A DNA stretch of 8,891 nucleotides from Pseudomonadota bacterium (lineage in GTDB: Bacteria > Pseudomonadota > Alphaproteobacteria > Rhizobiales > Hyphomicrobiaceae), in NCBI GenBank assembly GCA_023428365.1, contig JAEYYQ010000316.1, forward strand, positions 1-8,891, written 5' to 3'. This document shows, one piece after another, positions 1-6,038 of this stretch. The position numbers were made by a program, and so were the translations under genes. Position 1 is the stretch's first letter. Every line of letters begins with the position of its first letter. The notes beneath the pieces are model-generated. The model saw only the letters and a program-made list of their open reading frames with translations, was not told the DNA's origin and searched no databases.

Positions 1-2
1 GT

Positions 3-200
3 ATAGCGATCGACATTGCCTTGAAGCATGCCGATTACTGGCGCTGGTCGAAATCGACAGCCGGCGGTCAGTTGCCCTACCGAAACGCGATCCCGCTCGA
101 GATCGTCCGCATTTTCGAGAAGCACGGGTTCATCTGGGGCGGCGCCTGGTACCATTACGACACCATGCACTTCGAGTACCGGCCGGAGCTGCTGCAGTAG
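3..200 (+). CDS. M15 family (VanY-type) D-alanyl-D-alanine carboxypeptidase, 3' end only
   Basis: Only the last 65 codons are in the window; the gene starts upstream of the left edge. The reading frame (first full codon at base 3) ends in TAG at 198-200. Near the beginning it reads AIDIALKHADYW and at the end HGFIWGGAWYHYDTMHFEYR followed by PELLQ. The MHFEYRPEL ending is characteristic of the zinc-dependent M15 peptidases of the VanY group. The His of DTMHFE should be a zinc ligand, and the Asp of AIDI, four residues into the visible part, probably another; both assignments rest on family knowledge. Such enzymes trim D-alanine from peptidoglycan stem peptides in the periplasm or cell wall. 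The signal peptide and first zinc ligand cannot be seen. The gene is followed by a tRNA-Gln on the same strand. Identification at family level is firm; the exact substrate is not known. Confidence 0.85.
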   Translation: MAIDIALKHADYWRWSKSTAGGQLPYRNAIPLEIVRIFEKHGFIWGGAWYHYDTMHFEYRPELLQ

Positions 201-234
201 AGCCCGGACCCGCCACACGCCTCTCCGGCTTGCC

Positions 235-263
235 TTGCAGTCTTTATATCAAGCTGTTATAGG
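235..263 (+). promoter_or_regulatory. Possible sigma-70 promoter of tRNA-Gln
   Basis: A TTGCAG box at 235-240 (CTTGCA in the alphaproteobacterial CTTGAC register) is followed after 17 bases by TATAGG at 258-263. This would start transcription near base 270, about 30 bases before the tRNA. The match is only partial (3/6 and 4/6), so the call rests mainly on spacing and position in front of a gene that needs its own promoter. Confidence 0.35.
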
Positions 264-300
264 CTCCCCGCGCGCTGTAAGATGGCGCGACCCAAGGCAT

Positions 301-374
301 TGGGGGATAGTTTAACGGTAGAACAGCGGACTCTGACTCCGCTAGTCGTGGTTCGAATCCACGTCCCCCAGCCA
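301..374 (+). tRNA. tRNA-Gln, anticodon CTG
   Basis: A full cloverleaf can be drawn. The acceptor stem TGGGGGA (301-307) pairs with TCCCCCA (364-370), followed by discriminator G and an encoded CCA (372-374). The anticodon stem GCGGA (326-330) pairs with TCCGC (338-342) around the loop CTCTGAC, placing anticodon CTG at 333-335, which reads the glutamine codon CAG. The variable loop is TAGT (343-346). The T stem CGTGG/CCACG (347-351, 359-363) encloses TTCGAAT. The U1-A72 first pair is typical of bacterial tRNA-Gln. No integrase or duplicated tRNA 3' end is visible downstream, so there is no sign that the gene serves as an attachment site here. Confidence 0.97.
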
Positions 375-435
375 GCCCTTAAGTGGCCGAATTCCTTTCC
401 ATACTCCTTGTCGCATTCTCTCCCGGGACGAAATT

Positions 436-470
436 GTTCGGTTCGCCGACGGAAAGTCGGCCGAGCGAAC
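436..470 (+). other. Imperfect stem-loop in the leader of the SH3 gene
   Basis: GTTCG (436-440) can pair with CGAAC (466-470), and GCCGAC (445-450) with GTCGGC (456-461), around a GGAAA loop. The two stems are separated by a 4x4 internal loop. No T-run follows, so it is not a standard terminator of the tRNA. It lies 50 bases before the SH3-protein start and could be leader structure or chance. Confidence 0.3.
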
Positions 471-511
471 GTTCTGTCATGACCGGGGAGTTCGCACTCG
501 GAGCAATCAAT

Positions 512-516
512 GGGGA
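512..516 (+). promoter_or_regulatory. Shine-Dalgarno of the SH3-domain protein
   Basis: GGGGA stands four bases before the ATG at 521. Together with the signal peptide that begins exactly there, it decides the start against an in-frame upstream start at 383, whose extra 46 residues resemble no secretion signal. Confidence 0.6.
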
Positions 517-520
517 AATC

Positions 521-1090
521 ATGAGAAAATATGCCTTGTTCGGCACACTCGCAGGGTTGGCGATGATGGGCATTGCCGCTGTAGCAAATGCGGCACCTGG
601 ATTCTCGACGGCCAACGTGAACATTCGAACCGGACCCGATACCGAGTTTCCGAGTGTCGGGGTCATCCCGGAAGGTGACGTGGTCGACGTCCGCGGCTGT
701 CTGAGGGACGAATCCTGGTGCGACGTCATATGGGCAGGCAATCGTGGCTGGGTCTTCAGCGAGTACCTGGCGTTCGATTATCGCGGGGAGCCAACCCCGT
801 TGCCAGACATCGGGCTATCCGTGTTCCGGATTCCGGTGGTGAGCTTTGTCGGCGTGGATTACTGGCGCCGTCACTATGTCGGCCGTCCCTGGTACAATGA
901 ACGTGATCGGTGGACACGATACAAGCCGCGTCCCCGCGTCGGCTGGCGCGCCCCGCCCCCCGGCCCGCGCAATCCGGGTTGGTGGCGATCGGGCTACAAG
1001 GTCCATCCGGGCATGCGTCCGCCCCCAGATCGGGGCTGGAAGCGCCCATCCCGCCATGATGGACCGCGCCAAGACGGGCATCGCCGCTAG
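521..1090 (+). CDS. Secreted SH3-domain protein with basic Pro/Trp-rich tail
   Basis: This 189-residue protein starts at the ATG with a GGGGA ribosome site. Residues 1-24 form a clear Sec signal peptide (MRKY, then a hydrophobic core, then ANA|A), so it should be exported. Residues about 29-85 are a bacterial SH3 (SH3_3-type) domain: VNIRTGPDTEFPSVGVIPEG opens it and GWVFSEYL closes it. Cys60 and Cys67 could form a disulfide in the periplasm. From about residue 112 the chain becomes a low-complexity tail rich in Arg, Pro, Gly and Trp, with DYWRRHYVGRPWYNERDRW and then PPPGPRNPGWW, ending in HRR. Bacterial SH3 domains usually bind peptidoglycan or serve as targeting modules. The tail has no known role and would be strongly cationic. 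It is probably a single-gene transcript, since a terminator follows 10 bases after the stop. Similar SH3 proteins are common in Hyphomicrobiales; no enzymatic domain is present. Confidence 0.85.
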   Translation: MRKYALFGTLAGLAMMGIAAVANAAPGFSTANVNIRTGPDTEFPSVGVIPEGDVVDVRGCLRDESWCDVIWAGNRGWVFSEYLAFDYRGEPTPLPDIGLSVFRIPVVSFVGVDYWRRHYVGRPWYNERDRWTRYKPRPRVGWRAPPPGPRNPGWWRSGYKVHPGMRPPPDRGWKRPSRHDGPRQDGHRR

Positions 1091-1100
1091 AAATTTTTCG

Positions 1101-1130
1101 AGGGGTGGGGCGTAAGCTCCACCCCTTTTT
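1101..1130 (+). terminator. Intrinsic terminator of the SH3-protein gene
   Basis: AGGGGTGGGGC (1101-1111) pairs with GCTCCACCCCT (1116-1126) over 11 bp with one G-T wobble, closed by a GTAA loop and followed by a TTTTT run (1126-1130). It begins 10 bases after the TAG of the SH3 gene. Confidence 0.93.
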
Positions 1131-1468
1131 CGCCGTTCTGCCAGCCAGATCGCCGCAGGTTCCCAAACATCCCATCGCCGGATTGAGTGGCATTTAACCC
1201 ACGGAAGACCGGTAGCCTTCGATAGGGTTAATCGCGCGCCCATCCCCAAATTGCTGAGATCACGGCGTGAGATGCGCGGCCGACCATCGTGTCAGGCCGT
1301 TATGACGCGTGACCATGGCTCACACGTATTTCAGATGCCATGTTGGGGCCACAGTGCTGCCTTTCTGTCCTTTGCATAGATCATGGAATATGCGCTCGGT
1401 GCATAGTGTGATCCGTGCTGTCAGCAAATGCGGATCTCGATCTTCAACCTTGCTCTCGACAATCAAGG
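1131..1468. other. Intergenic region before the HWE kinase
   Basis: About 340 bases (284 if the kinase starts at GTG 1415) without a convincing gene. A spaced inverted repeat, TTAACCC (1194-1200) and GGGTTAA (1225-1231), is present. I see no clear -35/-10 pair and no GGAAC...CGTT element of the general-stress sigma factor type. Short open frames here lack ribosome sites and look like noise. Confidence 0.6.
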
Positions 1469-3223
1469 ATGGCTTACTTGGGTCTGCAGATAATCAGACC
1501 GACAGCATCTTTTATGCCTGCGTGGTTACCCTCGCTCCGGCGTGAATACGCGCTGGGCACACTGCTGGGCTTCGTGATCCTGGCCGCGCTCATGCCGCTG
1601 ATCCTGGTCGGAGGTTTGGGGATCTATCGGTTTGCTGAAACCGAGCGCGTGTCGGAAATGAAGCGCGTCTCAAGTTTGGCCGCCAGTCTGTCCCAAGCAT
1701 TGGATCGCGAATTGCGCGGCTTTCTGGACGCAGTCGAAATCCTTGCCGGCCAACCTCATTTGCAAACCGGCAATATTGCCGCGTTCGAGCGCGTTGCCAG
1801 AGAAGCGGCCGCAAAGGCTGACGGTCACTTCGTTCTCATCGATAGATCTCTCAATCAGGTCGTCAACACGCGTACCATGCCGGGGGCTCCACTGCCTAAA
1901 ACGGGCAATCCTGATGGTGTTCGCGAGGTGTTTGAAACCGGCCGTGCGACGGTCGGGGGGCTTGGGCGTGGCGCCGTTGCCAATCGATTGCTGTTTGCGG
2001 TGCTGGTGCCCATTTCAGTAAATTCGCAAGTTCGTTACGTGCTGGCGTATGCGCCGCGCAGTGATGCGGTCGTTGAGATCGTCAGGCAAAGCTTTCTTCC
2101 GGAAGACTGGTTCGCAGCCGTACTGGATCGAGATGGCCGTATCCTTGCCCGATCATCGCGGCATGAAGAGTTTTTCGGTCGGCTTGCCTCCGATGACTTC
2201 GTTTCCAGGCTTGCCGCTCCGCAGGACCTGATCGTGACCACCGATCTCGAGGGGCGCCGGTCCGTCACAGCCCATCACAAGACGGAGCTAAGCCAGTGGC
2301 GAGCCGTCGTCTGGGTTCCGGATGCGATCCTCTCTGCCCCCGTCAATAAAGTTTTCTATCTTACTTTGTTCATGGCCGGACTTGCACTGGCGCTGTCCCT
2401 CAGTGCGGCCGTTCTGGCTGGACGTATGATCCAGCATCCGGCGCGCAGCGTGGTGAGAGCAGCCAAGGCGCTGGGTGAAGGTCGACCGGTGAGTGTTGCA
2501 CCAACGCTCATGCGTGAAGCGAACATTGTCGTTGGCACGCTTGCTGAAGCGTCACGTACGATTGCTGCCCGGGAAGGCGCGCTGCGCGAGAGCGAGCAGA
2601 GAACGCGCTTTGTGATGCGGGAGCTTTCGCACCGGTCGAAGAACCTGCTCGCGATCGTCCAGGCAATGGCACGGCAAACGGCGCGGGCGTCAGGCGATTA
2701 CAACGAATTTCAGGAACGTTTCGGCGATCGCATTGCAAGCCTTGCCCGGTCGCAGGATCTTCTCGTGCATCACGACTGGAATGGTATCGGTGTTGGCGAT
2801 CTGGTCTCAACGCAACTGGCGCCGTTCATCGGCTCGGATCAGAGCCGTCTCTCCGTCACCGGCCCCGCTGTAATTCTACAGCCGGAAGCGGCGCAGACGA
2901 TCGGCATGGCATTGCATGAGCTCGCCACCAACGCCTCGAAGTATGGAGCGCTGTCGATTCCCTCCGGACGCGTGCTCGTGACATGGGAGGTGAAGCCTGG
3001 TGCTGACGGGGATGCGCGTTTCCAGATGCGCTGGCAGGAAGTGGGCGGGCCGGCTGTCGAAAAGCCGACACGTGCAGGATTTGGCCATAGCGTGGTCGAG
3101 CGGATGGTCGCCGCGAGCCTCGACGGCCAGGCGCAATTGCAGTGGAAGGCGGACGGGGTTGTCTGGAGCCTCGATGTGCCCGGCAGCTGGCTGGCTGGCG
3201 CTCCTCAGAACGCCAAAACCTGA
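1469..3223 (+). CDS. Membrane-bound HWE-family sensor histidine kinase
   Basis: With the ATG at 1469 the protein has 584 residues. TM1 lies at about 27-53 and TM2 at about 295-318. They flank a periplasmic sensor of about 240 residues whose opening (LSQALDRELRGFLDAVEILA, then FVLIDRSLNQVV) resembles Cache-type ligand domains. A HAMP-like linker follows at about 320-375. The kinase core has the HWE hallmarks: RELSHRSKNLLAIVQ with phosphorylatable His388, N-box ALHELATNASKYGALS (482-496) with its extra His483, the W-x-E motif in RWQE (521-524), and G-box GFGHSVVERM (537-546). All key residues are intact, so it should autophosphorylate. No response regulator is in the window, so the kinase is an orphan here and its partner is unknown. 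The start is uncertain: GTG 1415, ATG 1469, TTG 1478 (AAGGA eight bases before it) and ATG 1514 are all in frame. ATG 1514 would leave a tail of only 11 residues before TM1, and none but TTG 1478 has a well-spaced ribosome site. Confidence 0.88.
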   Translation: MAYLGLQIIRPTASFMPAWLPSLRREYALGTLLGFVILAALMPLILVGGLGIYRFAETERVSEMKRVSSLAASLSQALDRELRGFLDAVEILAGQPHLQTGNIAAFERVAREAAAKADGHFVLIDRSLNQVVNTRTMPGAPLPKTGNPDGVREVFETGRATVGGLGRGAVANRLLFAVLVPISVNSQVRYVLAYAPRSDAVVEIVRQSFLPEDWFAAVLDRDGRILARSSRHEEFFGRLASDDFVSRLAAPQDLIVTTDLEGRRSVTAHHKTELSQWRAVVWVPDAILSAPVNKVFYLTLFMAGLALALSLSAAVLAGRMIQHPARSVVRAAKALGEGRPVSVAPTLMREANIVVGTLAEASRTIAAREGALRESEQRTRFVMRELSHRSKNLLAIVQAMARQTARASGDYNEFQERFGDRIASLARSQDLLVHHDWNGIGVGDLVSTQLAPFIGSDQSRLSVTGPAVILQPEAAQTIGMALHELATNASKYGALSIPSGRVLVTWEVKPGADGDARFQMRWQEVGGPAVEKPTRAGFGHSVVERMVAASLDGQAQLQWKADGVVWSLDVPGSWLAGAPQNAKT

Positions 3224-3224
3224 A

Positions 3225-3244
3225 CGCGATGAGTTTCATTCGCG
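3225..3244. terminator. Possible weak bidirectional terminator between convergent genes
   Basis: CGCGATGA (3225-3232) and TCATTCGCG (3236-3244) form a stem with one bulged A and a GTT loop. It fills most of the 34-base gap between the stop codons of the HWE kinase and the antiporter. No T-run follows on either strand, so it is a poor intrinsic terminator and the call rests on position. Confidence 0.3.
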
Positions 3245-3257
3245 ATTGAGCGGAAAT

Positions 3258-4970
3258 TTATGCGGCAGCTGGCGCTTCCGGTGAAGGTAATTCCGTTCGC
3301 GTATATTGCTCGATCAACGCGTTGGCGAGTTCCTGCTCTCCGAGAACCACCGAGCTTGCGCCGTAGGATCGCAAGTGATCGGCCTCGGCATCGGAGTGCG
3401 CGCGCGCGATGATCTCCAATGTTGGGTTCAATGCGCGAGCTTGCTGTACGATCTGCCCAGCCTCGAACGTGTCGGGAATTGCGACCAGCAAAGTTCGCGC
3501 CTTTGCAAGGTTGGCCGCAGCCAGAATCTGTGTCGCATTGCCGGCAATGGCCTCCACGCCGCTTTCCTGCAGTTTCGCGACCGTTTCTTCCTTCTCATCG
3601 ATCACGAGCAGCGGCGGGGCAGCCAGCTTGAGTGCCTCAACAACGCGCCTGCCGACGCGACCCGCGCCAACAATAACGTTGTGCTCCTCCAAAGTTGTCG
3701 TTTCCGGAACCGCTTGAGTCGGTTCTTCCTGCTCACCCTCTTGCGTCAGTGTGCGATCGTAGCGTTCGATCCAGGGCGTCAGCCAGGTCAGGCCTGCAAA
3801 CAGGGCTGGATTGAGCAGGATGGAGAGAAGAGCACCTGCCAGAATGAGGTCACGCCCTTCTTCCGGTAGCAGGCCAAGAGCCATGCCGAGGCCAGCCAGG
3901 ATGAATGAGAACTCACCGATTTGCGCGAGGCTGACCGCCACCGTCATGGCAGTGCCGAGCGGATAACGGAATGCCAGCACAATGGCGAGCGCCGCCAGCG
4001 ATTTGCCGATGACGATGATCAGTACCGTGGCGATGACGGGCAGGGCATCCCTGATCAATATCGAGGGATCGAACAGCATCCCCACCGAGACGAAGAACAG
4101 CACCGCGAAGGCATCACGCAGTGGCAATGATTCCGCTGCAGCTTGCTGGCTCAACTGGGACTCACTCAAGATCATGCCGGCGAAGAATGCGCCGAGGGCA
4201 AACGATACTCCGAACAGTTCGGCCGCGCCGTAGGCGACGCCCAAGGCAATCGCAAGAACCGAAAGACGAAAGAGCTCGCGTGAGCCGCTGTGCGCGACGT
4301 GATGAAGCACCCAGGGGATGACCCGCCGCCCGATGACCATCATGACCACGACGAAGGCGCAGATTTTTGCCAGGGTCCAGCCCAGCGTCAGGGCGATATC
4401 AGCCGATTTCGGCTCAAAGCCGGGGGCTATGTCGCCACTCTTATCGAAGAATGGCGCCAGCGCTGGCAGCAGCACCAGCGTCAGAACCATAACGATGTCT
4501 TCAACCACCAGCCATCCGACTGCGATATGGCCGCGCTGCGTATTGAGGATGCGCCGTTCCTGCAATGCGCGCAGCAGTACCACCGTGCTGGCGACCGATA
4601 GCGCAAGACCGAAGACGATGCCTGCCCCGATGCGCCACCCGAGCGCCCAGGCAAGGCCGATACCCATCAAGGTTGCGACGCCGATTTGCGCAACGGCACC
4701 AGGAAGCGCGATGGCTTTGACGCTGACGAGATCGCGAAATGAGAAATGCAGGCCGACGCCAAACATCAGCAGAATGACGCCAATTTCCGCGAGGTCGTGC
4801 GCGATGGCCTGATCGGCGACGAAGCCTGGGGTGTACGGTCCCACCATGACGCCGGCCAGGAGATATCCGACCAGCGGAGAGATCCGAAAACGGTTCGCTA
4901 TTGCACCGAGCAGAAAGGCCAGCACAAGCCCCACAACGATTGTTCCGATAAGGGGGGTGTGCTGAGGCAT
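3258..4970 (-). CDS. ybaL: YbaL-type CPA2 cation/proton antiporter with RCK_N domain
   Basis: This 570-residue protein resembles E. coli YbaL (558 residues, from memory) along its whole length, beginning TPLIGTIVVGLVLAFLLG and running through ISPLVGYLLAGVMVGPYTPGF, GVILLMFGVGLHFSFRDL and LPLRDAFAVLFFVSVGMLFD. Residues about 5-400 are a Na+/H+ exchanger fold with roughly a dozen membrane segments; the ion-site pair expected in CPA2 proteins appears as Glu157-Asp158 (VVED). Residues 430-550 are a cytoplasmic TrkA-N/RCK_N domain with the nucleotide motif GAGRVG (435-440), VIDEKE at the end of the second strand and IAGNAT at 475-480. The family exchanges monovalent cations, commonly K+, for protons under control of a bound nucleotide; the substrate of YbaL itself is poorly defined. 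The start at 4970 is chosen because AAAGGA precedes it and YbaL proteins begin similarly; a GTG at 5012 would add 14 polar residues. It lies downstream of the H-NS gene on the same strand, past a strong terminator, so it needs its own promoter. Confidence 0.92.
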   Translation of the reverse strand: MPQHTPLIGTIVVGLVLAFLLGAIANRFRISPLVGYLLAGVMVGPYTPGFVADQAIAHDLAEIGVILLMFGVGLHFSFRDLVSVKAIALPGAVAQIGVATLMGIGLAWALGWRIGAGIVFGLALSVASTVVLLRALQERRILNTQRGHIAVGWLVVEDIVMVLTLVLLPALAPFFDKSGDIAPGFEPKSADIALTLGWTLAKICAFVVVMMVIGRRVIPWVLHHVAHSGSRELFRLSVLAIALGVAYGAAELFGVSFALGAFFAGMILSESQLSQQAAAESLPLRDAFAVLFFVSVGMLFDPSILIRDALPVIATVLIIVIGKSLAALAIVLAFRYPLGTAMTVAVSLAQIGEFSFILAGLGMALGLLPEEGRDLILAGALLSILLNPALFAGLTWLTPWIERYDRTLTQEGEQEEPTQAVPETTTLEEHNVIVGAGRVGRRVVEALKLAAPPLLVIDEKEETVAKLQESGVEAIAGNATQILAAANLAKARTLLVAIPDTFEAGQIVQQARALNPTLEIIARAHSDAEADHLRSYGASSVVLGEQELANALIEQYTRTELPSPEAPAAA

Positions 4971-5209
4971 TCGATCCTTTGACCTGGTTGTCTTGCCGGT
5001 GCGCTGTTCCACGATGGATCGTTGCGGAAGCTAGCAGAGGCAGGTTGCGAAGAGGTGTCAGGAGATAAAATTACAAAATCTGCCGCCGAGCGCCAGATAC
5101 AGTATTGGCCTGCCGGCTAAAAAGACGGCCCCCGCGTCGAATAGGCCGAAGCAGTCGCTCTCTATATTGGTCTGTTGAAGGGGCTGGGCGCAGGGGGCGT
5201 CAGCGCCCC
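4971..5209. other. Intergenic region upstream of ybaL
   Basis: No gene is seen in these 239 bases, part of a 303-base gap. The region should hold the ybaL promoter; the AT-rich stretch around 5062-5080 is the likeliest place, but no convincing box pair can be named. A GC hairpin, GGGGCG (5194-5199) with CGCCCC (5204-5209), lies directly beyond the H-NS terminator. Confidence 0.5.
4975..4980 (-). promoter_or_regulatory. Shine-Dalgarno of ybaL
   Basis: On the minus strand AAAGGA stands four bases before the ATG at 4970. It favours that start over the GTG at 5012. Confidence 0.6.
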
Positions 5210-5245
5210 AAAAACAAAGAACGCCCTGTCTCCAGGGCGTTCTTT
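5210..5245 (-). terminator. Strong intrinsic terminator of the H-NS-family gene
   Basis: A perfect 13-bp stem, AAAGAACGCCCTG (5216-5228) with CAGGGCGTTCTTT (5233-5245), closes on a four-base loop. Read on the minus strand it continues into TTCTTTGTTTTT, giving a good U-tract. It begins 28 bases after the stop codon of the H-NS gene. Confidence 0.92.
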
Positions 5246-5273
5246 AACTGTCCCGAGATCGGTGGGACGGAAA

Positions 5274-5594
5274 TCAGATCCGGAAGGTGTCCAGCTTCTG
5301 ACCCTTCTTGAGCGCTGCAACCAGCCAACGCGGCTGACGGCCACGTCCGGCCCAGGTCTGGCTCGGATCGGTCGGGTTGCGGTACTTCACCTTGACCTTG
5401 GTGGTCTTGCGCGGAGCTTTGCCCGAAATGAGTTCCGACAGATCAATGCCCGACTTCGCAGCGAGCTCGGAGATCTTGCGCTTGACCTCGGCCTTCTCAG
5501 CGTCCTTGCGCGAGGCCATTGCAGCGGCGACGCGATCACGAAGGTCGACGAGCTCCTTGTAGGACATGGCGTCGAGGCCATTCACTTTGGACAT
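5274..5594 (-). CDS. H-NS family nucleoid-associated protein (HvrA-like)
   Basis: This 106-residue basic protein has the standard H-NS layout. An N-terminal helical oligomerisation region lies at about 8-50 (YKELVDLRDRVAAAMASRKD, then many Lys/Glu). A flexible linker covers about 51-68. The C-terminal DNA-binding domain, about 69-106, carries YRNPTDPSQTWAGRGRQPRW, in which the AGRGR loop (82-86) is the AT-hook-like element that enters the minor groove of AT-rich DNA. Such proteins compact DNA and silence AT-rich, often foreign, genes; in Rhodobacter HvrA is a light-responsive regulator of photosynthesis genes. The start is firm: AAGGAG lies seven bases upstream. The gene has its own strong terminator and a long upstream gap, so it is probably transcribed alone. 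No targets can be named from the window. Confidence 0.95.
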   Translation of the reverse strand: MSKVNGLDAMSYKELVDLRDRVAAAMASRKDAEKAEVKRKISELAAKSGIDLSELISGKAPRKTTKVKVKYRNPTDPSQTWAGRGRQPRWLVAALKKGQKLDTFRI

Positions 5595-5601
5595 ACTCTT
5601 A

Positions 5602-5607
5602 CTCCTT
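5602..5607 (-). promoter_or_regulatory. Shine-Dalgarno of the H-NS-family gene
   Basis: On the minus strand AAGGAG stands seven bases before the ATG at 5594. It is the best ribosome site in the window and suggests high translation, as expected for an abundant nucleoid protein. Confidence 0.85.
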
Positions 5608-5790
5608 GTAGTGCCTGAATGTTGAGGTGCGTTTTAAACGCGGCAGAATTTGCAAATAGAGTGCAATTGGTCGCAGCGCTGATATTTATGTCCGCAGACC
5701 AGCCTACTTCATGTCGTGTTCGGACTGAATAGGTCGGCAGATGTAATTTTTCCGTTGACGGCGTTCCTGCAGAGGTTTCGTTTCTAGATT

Positions 5791-5910
5791 ATGATGCTTC
5801 TGGAGACAATTGCGGAAGAATGTGAGCGCAGATTCATCTCTCCGAATTCACGTCTTGCAGCACAATCGCGGTGGGGGATCGGTATCAGCGAGCTGGCGCT
5901 CGGCGATTGA
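5791..5910 (+). CDS. Candidate 39-residue small protein, weakly supported
   Basis: ATG at 5791 opens a frame of 39 codons ending in TGA at 5908-5910. The product begins MMLLETIAEECERRF and ends SELALGD; residues 2-15 could form an amphipathic helix and the composition is not the Arg/Pro-rich type typical of shadow frames. Against it, no Shine-Dalgarno is well placed (AGAGG is about 16 bases away) and no promoter is clear. It lies in the gap divergent to the H-NS gene. I do not recognise it, and it may be chance. Confidence 0.15.
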   Translation: MMLLETIAEECERRFISPNSRLAAQSRWGIGISELALGD

Positions 5911-5988
5911 AATGGCGATTTCCGGCGCCGGCGTCAAGATGTTCGTTGTGATTATTGAGAGTTGGCTGATTTCATTTTCAACGCATTC

Positions 5989-6008
5989 GCGTCGAACTTT
6001 GTTCGCGT
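5989..6008 (-). terminator. Possible weak terminator of the acyl-CoA synthetase gene
   Basis: CGAAC (5993-5997) and GTTCG (6001-6005) form a stem with a three-base loop, extended past a bulged base by two or three pairs. It sits 30 bases downstream of the synthetase stop on the minus strand. There is no U-tract, so termination there may be poor. Confidence 0.25.
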
Positions 6009-6038
6009 TTCGATCGGGTTTGCGATTATGGGGTTTAC

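Larger units (their letters stand above)
5595..6038. other. Long intergenic region upstream of the H-NS-family gene
   Basis: These 444 bases lie between the acyl-CoA synthetase stop and the H-NS start and are visibly richer in A and T than the neighbouring genes. They must hold the H-NS promoter, but no box pair is convincing. An inverted repeat GCGTTT-T-AAACGC (5629-5641) lies 35 bases upstream of the H-NS start. A CCGGCGCCGG palindrome lies at 5922-5931. A hairpin at 5989-6008 lies 30 bases beyond the synthetase stop. A 39-codon ORF on the plus strand (5791-5910) is listed separately. Confidence 0.55.

Noticed and set aside
301..374. tRNA-Gln as an integration site for a mobile element
   Set aside because: No integrase, no repeated tRNA 3' end within the window, and ordinary chromosomal genes on both sides.
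383..520. 46-codon upstream extension of the SH3 protein
   Set aside because: The ATG at 521 has a ribosome site and starts a textbook signal peptide; the extension would bury it.
756..1249. Two minus-strand ORFs of about 145 codons over the SH3 gene
   Set aside because: They run through the SH3 gene and its terminator, lack ribosome sites, and have shadow-like composition.
1309..1545. 78-codon plus-strand ORF before the HWE kinase
   Set aside because: No ribosome site, overlaps the kinase start in another frame, and shows no domain or signal peptide.
3306..4982. Several plus-strand ORFs inside the antiporter gene
   Set aside because: They are antisense shadows of ybaL; the products are His/Arg/Gln-rich and resemble nothing known, while the minus-strand frame matches YbaL end to end.
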